From a virus, in IMG/VR virus record IMGVR_UViG_3300000116_000060, positions 1-38,896 of that record: DNA of 38,896 nt; one strand, written 5' to 3'. Position 1 is the stretch's first letter. Each line of letters starts with the position of its first letter. The notes beneath the pieces were generated by a model, which worked only from the letters and a program-made list of their open reading frames with translations, was not told the DNA's origin and made no database searches. The position numbers were made by a program, and so were the translations under genes. This document shows positions 36,712-38,896 of the stretch, piece after piece.

Positions 36712-37155
36712 TTATTGTATTTGTCTCATTCTTTCAACTAATCTTTCTGCTCTATTTGGAACTTGGTTGTACCATTTCGAATCTACCATTTCATTGGCGG
36801 CTGACTCCCAATCCCTTGCATCTACACCACGCTTCATACCTTTAAACGCTGATAAACGCCCTAAACCCATATTAAACATCATGTTGCAAATTATTTGTTT
36901 GGCTTCTTCTGGAAGCTCGTCAAAGTCAGGATAAAGCCTGTTACAGTCGGAAAGTACACTTTCTACATCTTCATTAAACAGTTCATTTATTCTTTCTCTG
37001 CTTACAGGATCGCCTACTTCCATGTCGTATTCGGGTTCACCTTGTCTACATAAATGCCCAATTCCCACCGTTTTTAAATTTAAGTGATCTAAATACACCT
37101 CTTGAATTTCACCTTCATCAATTTTTAACTGTTCTATTAATACTTCTAAATTCAT
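36712..37155 (-). CDS. T4-type lysozyme (glycoside hydrolase 24), endolysin
   Basis: A 147-aa muramidase. E14, D23 and T29 reproduce the T4 lysozyme catalytic spacing (E-9-D-6-T) in KIDEGEIQEVYLDHLNLKTV, followed by GIGHL. QIICNMMFNMGLGRLSAFKG near 90-107 and VPNRAERLVERM at the C-terminus complete the family pattern (NMxFNxG ... RAxRxxxxM). It cleaves peptidoglycan at the end of infection. No signal peptide or SAR anchor is present, so it needs a holin; the gene just upstream (4-base overlap) is the candidate. Confidence 0.92.
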   Translation of the reverse strand: MNLEVLIEQLKIDEGEIQEVYLDHLNLKTVGIGHLCRQGEPEYDMEVGDPVSRERINELFNEDVESVLSDCNRLYPDFDELPEEAKQIICNMMFNMGLGRLSAFKGMKRGVDARDWESAANEMVDSKWYNQVPNRAERLVERMRQIQ

Positions 37156-37550
37156 TTTCTACCTCCAAAGAATTTAGTTGCAGAACGAACGCCAAAACTA
37201 GCAGAGACAATAACGCCTAGAGTGTATTGATACCAATTTGGCATAACTTCAAGAGCTGAAAAACCTTGTGCCACTATGGTTCGTCCAAAATCCCCACAAA
37301 ATGCAAGACAAAGTGGAATACTGAATAAAATTGTTAACCACTCGTCCTTCCATGAGTCCTGGCTTCCTTTAGCCATTATTTTTTCCCATTCGGCTGTGCT
37401 TGTAGCGGCACTTACCATAACCTTGGCTTCAGCTTCTGCTTTAGCTTTGGCAATCGCTGTCTTTCCTCTTTGCGCTTCAGTTTTATTTTCCATATAACTT
37501 GACGCTAAGTTGCCAACTGGCCCTAAGATACTACTTAACATTCCAAACAT
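37152..37550 (-). CDS. Putative holin/spanin-like membrane protein (132 aa)
   Basis: A 132-aa protein with an N-terminal hydrophobic stretch (MFGMLSSILGPVGNLASSYM), a helical polar middle (KTAIAKAKAEAEAKVMVSAA) and then two probable membrane spans: EWLTILFSIPLCLAFCGDFG at about 75-94 and YTLGVIVSASFGVRSATKFF at about 108-127. It ends in GGRK. The order membrane protein then lysozyme, overlapping by 4 bases, indicates the lysis holin. A similar protein precedes lysozyme in many marine podoviruses. Its length is larger than most class II holins. Confidence 0.72.
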   Translation of the reverse strand: MFGMLSSILGPVGNLASSYMENKTEAQRGKTAIAKAKAEAEAKVMVSAATSTAEWEKIMAKGSQDSWKDEWLTILFSIPLCLAFCGDFGRTIVAQGFSALEVMPNWYQYTLGVIVSASFGVRSATKFFGGRK

Positions 37551-37551
37551 G

Positions 37552-37722
37552 TTATGCCTTCGCTTTCTTTTGCGCTGTCTTTGAAAGATCTTTGAAATGA
37601 ACTAATGTTTTGGAGGTCTTAGTGTGGGTCTTACCAGTGTGCAAAGAACCATCTGACATTTTATGCATACCTCCTTTATGTGGCGTACCATTTTTAAGAT
37701 AATGTTTTTGACCTTTTCCCAT
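37552..37722 (-). CDS. Small conserved basic phage protein (56 aa)
   Basis: A 56-aa ORF. MGKGQKHYLKNGTPHKGGMH is followed by KMSDGSLHTGKTHTKTSKTL, VHFKDLSKTAQKKAKA. The pattern KKHYxKxGxxHKGGxHKMxDGxLHxGxxHTxxSxxLxHFxDL is shared by small hypothetical proteins near the lysis and fibre genes of many marine phages and cyanophages. It is His/Lys-rich, so it may bind nucleic acid or metal. AGGAGGATAGA lies before the ATG at 37722. No function known. Confidence 0.75.
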   Translation of the reverse strand: MGKGQKHYLKNGTPHKGGMHKMSDGSLHTGKTHTKTSKTLVHFKDLSKTAQKKAKA

Positions 37723-37740
37723 TCTATCCTCCTAACTTGC

Positions 37741-37983
37741 TCATGATGCAGTGTAACCCTTACCAGCAGTTATTGCATTAGTAGTAGCTGTCATGGACTC
37801 ACTGCCCCAATCTGATTTAGCTTTCATTAGCTCAAGATGCTCAACATTTCTGTCTACACATCCTTGTCTATCTACTGCTGGTTCACCAGCCATACTGTCG
37901 CCAGCTATTACATCTGTGATGAGTGTTATTGAGTGACCCATTGCTGTGTAATCTTGTGCTTTTTCTTCTGTAGTTCTAGTCAT
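37741..37983 (-). CDS. Small phage protein downstream of the fibre gene (80 aa)
   Basis: An 80-aa protein: MTRTTEEKAQDYTAMGHSIT, then AGEPAVDRQGCVDRNVEHLE and a C-terminal segment DWGSESMTATTNAITAGKGY. Similar short proteins follow fibre genes in marine phages, but I know no function. It starts 5 bases after the fibre stop; an AAGGATAAAGAAA ribosome site overlaps the fibre gene end. Confidence 0.6.
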   Translation of the reverse strand: MTRTTEEKAQDYTAMGHSITLITDVIAGDSMAGEPAVDRQGCVDRNVEHLELMKAKSDWGSESMTATTNAITAGKGYTAS

Positions 37984-37988
37984 TTTCT

Positions 37989-38896
37989 TTATCCTTCTAG
38001 TTCTGCGATACGAGCTACTGCTGTATCTAGTTTGGTTGATAGTTCTTGTAGTGCTTTAACTAGGATTGGTATTAAATGAGAGTTAGTTATTTTTAAACTA
38101 TCCTCATTTTCATTATCAATAACGATTGGGTTATTGCCTTCTAAGGCTAATATGTCCTGTGCTTTAAATCCATACTTTGTTTTTCCGTGAGGTGTTGCGT
38201 TCTCTCTTGACTTCTTAAAATTAAATTTAACTGGTTGTAAATCGTTTACAAAAGATAATCCGTGAGGCACTTCAGAAAAGTTCATCTTATCTCTTTGGTC
38301 AGACGTTACTGTCCAATCAACTTTAACATAAGAGTGTGTTATGGAGTCATGACCAAAAACTCCTCTATTACTTTCAGTAGTGATATTTATCATATTACCT
38401 TGACCGCCAGAAGCCTGACCAATAGCTACATTACCGTCACCTGTAGTCAAACTTTGTAATGCGCTATCGCCAATAGCAGTATTATTATCACCAGTTGTTG
38501 CTATTAGACCAGCTTGGTAACCTACCGCTGTGTTACTAGTACCTGTAGTGTTTTGTCGTAAAGAAAACTTGCCAAAGGCTGTGTTGGTAGCACCTGTTGT
38601 GTTAGTCTTTAAAGAACCAGTACCTGAAGCAGTATTACCAGATGCTGTTGTGTTAAGTGTTAAGCAATCTTGCCCAATGGCAACATTCTCACTACCAGTT
38701 GTGTTTGATCCTAAAGCACCAAAACCAAATGCATTATTTTCAGATGCTGTTGTGTTTGCATCTAAAGCATTACCACCGAAAGCGTTATTTCTAGCACCTG
38801 TGGTGTTTAGATTTAAAGCTAGGTAACCCATTGCGGTGTTATTAGCACCTGTTGTAGTTTGTGACCCTGCCGCAACACCTACCGCAGTATTGCCAT
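37989..38896 (-). CDS. Tail fibre with NTTG repeats and S74 chaperone domain, 5' end beyond the window
   Basis: The N-terminus lies past the right edge; the readable 302 residues are open to the last base. The first part is a series of about nine units of the type NTTG-x-x-NTAxG-x-x-AL, each about 22 residues, as in trimeric beta-helix fibre or autotransporter-head repeats. The C-terminus carries a Peptidase_S74 intramolecular chaperone: TSDQRDK (the Ser-Asp pair that self-cleaves), GLSFVNDLQPVKFNFK, KYGFKAQDI, then LIPILVKALQELSTKLDTAV as a coiled-coil trimer helix. It is the receptor-binding fibre, whose trimer is assembled and then cut at the S74 domain. A fibre-like fragment also lies at 17.83 kb. 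Confidence 0.88.
   Translation of the reverse strand, partial: GNTAVGVAAGSQTTTGANNTAMGYLALNLNTTGARNNAFGGNALDANTTASENNAFGFGALGSNTTGSENVAIGQDCLTLNTTASGNTASGTGSLKTNTTGATNTAFGKFSLRQNTTGTSNTAVGYQAGLIATTGDNNTAIGDSALQSLTTGDGNVAIGQASGGQGNMINITTESNRGVFGHDSITHSYVKVDWTVTSDQRDKMNFSEVPHGLSFVNDLQPVKFNFKKSRENATPHGKTKYGFKAQDILALEGNNPIVIDNENEDSLKITNSHLIPILVKALQELSTKLDTAVARIAELEG

Noticed and set aside
1-38896. Terminal direct repeat marking a complete circular or linear genome
   Set aside because: The first and last bases cut into different genes (connector 3' side, fibre 5' side) and the end sequences do not match by eye.

Overview
This window looks like 38.9 kb of a tailed (probably podovirus-like) bacteriophage genome of the kind recovered from marine metagenomes. 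The reasons are a P22-type portal, a major capsid protein and terminase of types I associate with marine phages, many tiny conserved marine-phage proteins, AT-rich coding DNA, and the absence of tRNA, rRNA or metabolic operons. No integrase or lysogeny repressor is visible. No DNA polymerase is visible either, but both window edges cut through genes, so the genome is not complete here. The host is not determinable; a marine proteobacterium is a guess.

Layout. Positions 1-14543 are one leftward (minus-strand) virion block. In transcription order it holds a 78-aa protein, a 1242-aa disordered virion protein, terminase large subunit, small basic proteins, portal, a GroES-like co-chaperonin, scaffold, decoration-like protein, major capsid protein, and then small structural proteins leading to a connector gene cut by the left edge. 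Positions 14544-19309 are an accessory and regulatory island. It contains a plus-strand beta-rich protein, a minus-strand amidoligase, a gamma-glutamylcyclotransferase with a 116-aa partner, the terminase small subunit, and about 2.2 kb of non-coding DNA with repeats, terminators and promoters. Positions 19310-21092 are a rightward operon of nine tiny, tightly overlapping genes, including an NrdR-like zinc ribbon; this is typical early-region architecture. Positions 21260-29773 are a leftward replication and recombination block: TOPRIM/RepA-type primase-helicase, Cas4-like Fe-S nuclease, SF2 helicase, DUF669-like ssDNA-binding candidate, Sak4-like ATPase and DUF1064 nuclease. Positions 29993-38896 are leftward internal-virion (ejection), lysis and tail-fibre genes, the fibre being cut by the right edge.

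How it works together. The Sak4-like ATPase, DUF669 protein, helicase and two PD-(D/E)XK nucleases form a plausible recombination-linked replication set that would rely on a host or off-window polymerase. The virion genes form a P22-like head with internal ejection proteins. Lysis is by a T4-type lysozyme and a neighbouring holin candidate.

The most unusual material is non-coding. (1) Ten copies of a palindromic element with core CGAACAATTGTTCG lie only between genes, nine of them at 15.1-18.3 kb. (2) A TTGACGTA array next to a G7/C7/G6 hairpin lies in the divergent region before the early operon. (3) A textbook H-type pseudoknot lies in the leader of the helicase gene, and 14 of 16 nt of it recur in a second structured leader before the portal gene. 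(4) A short fragment coding for tail-fibre-type NTTG repeats is stranded inside the palindrome cluster. Family names are from memory of motifs; no database was searched.
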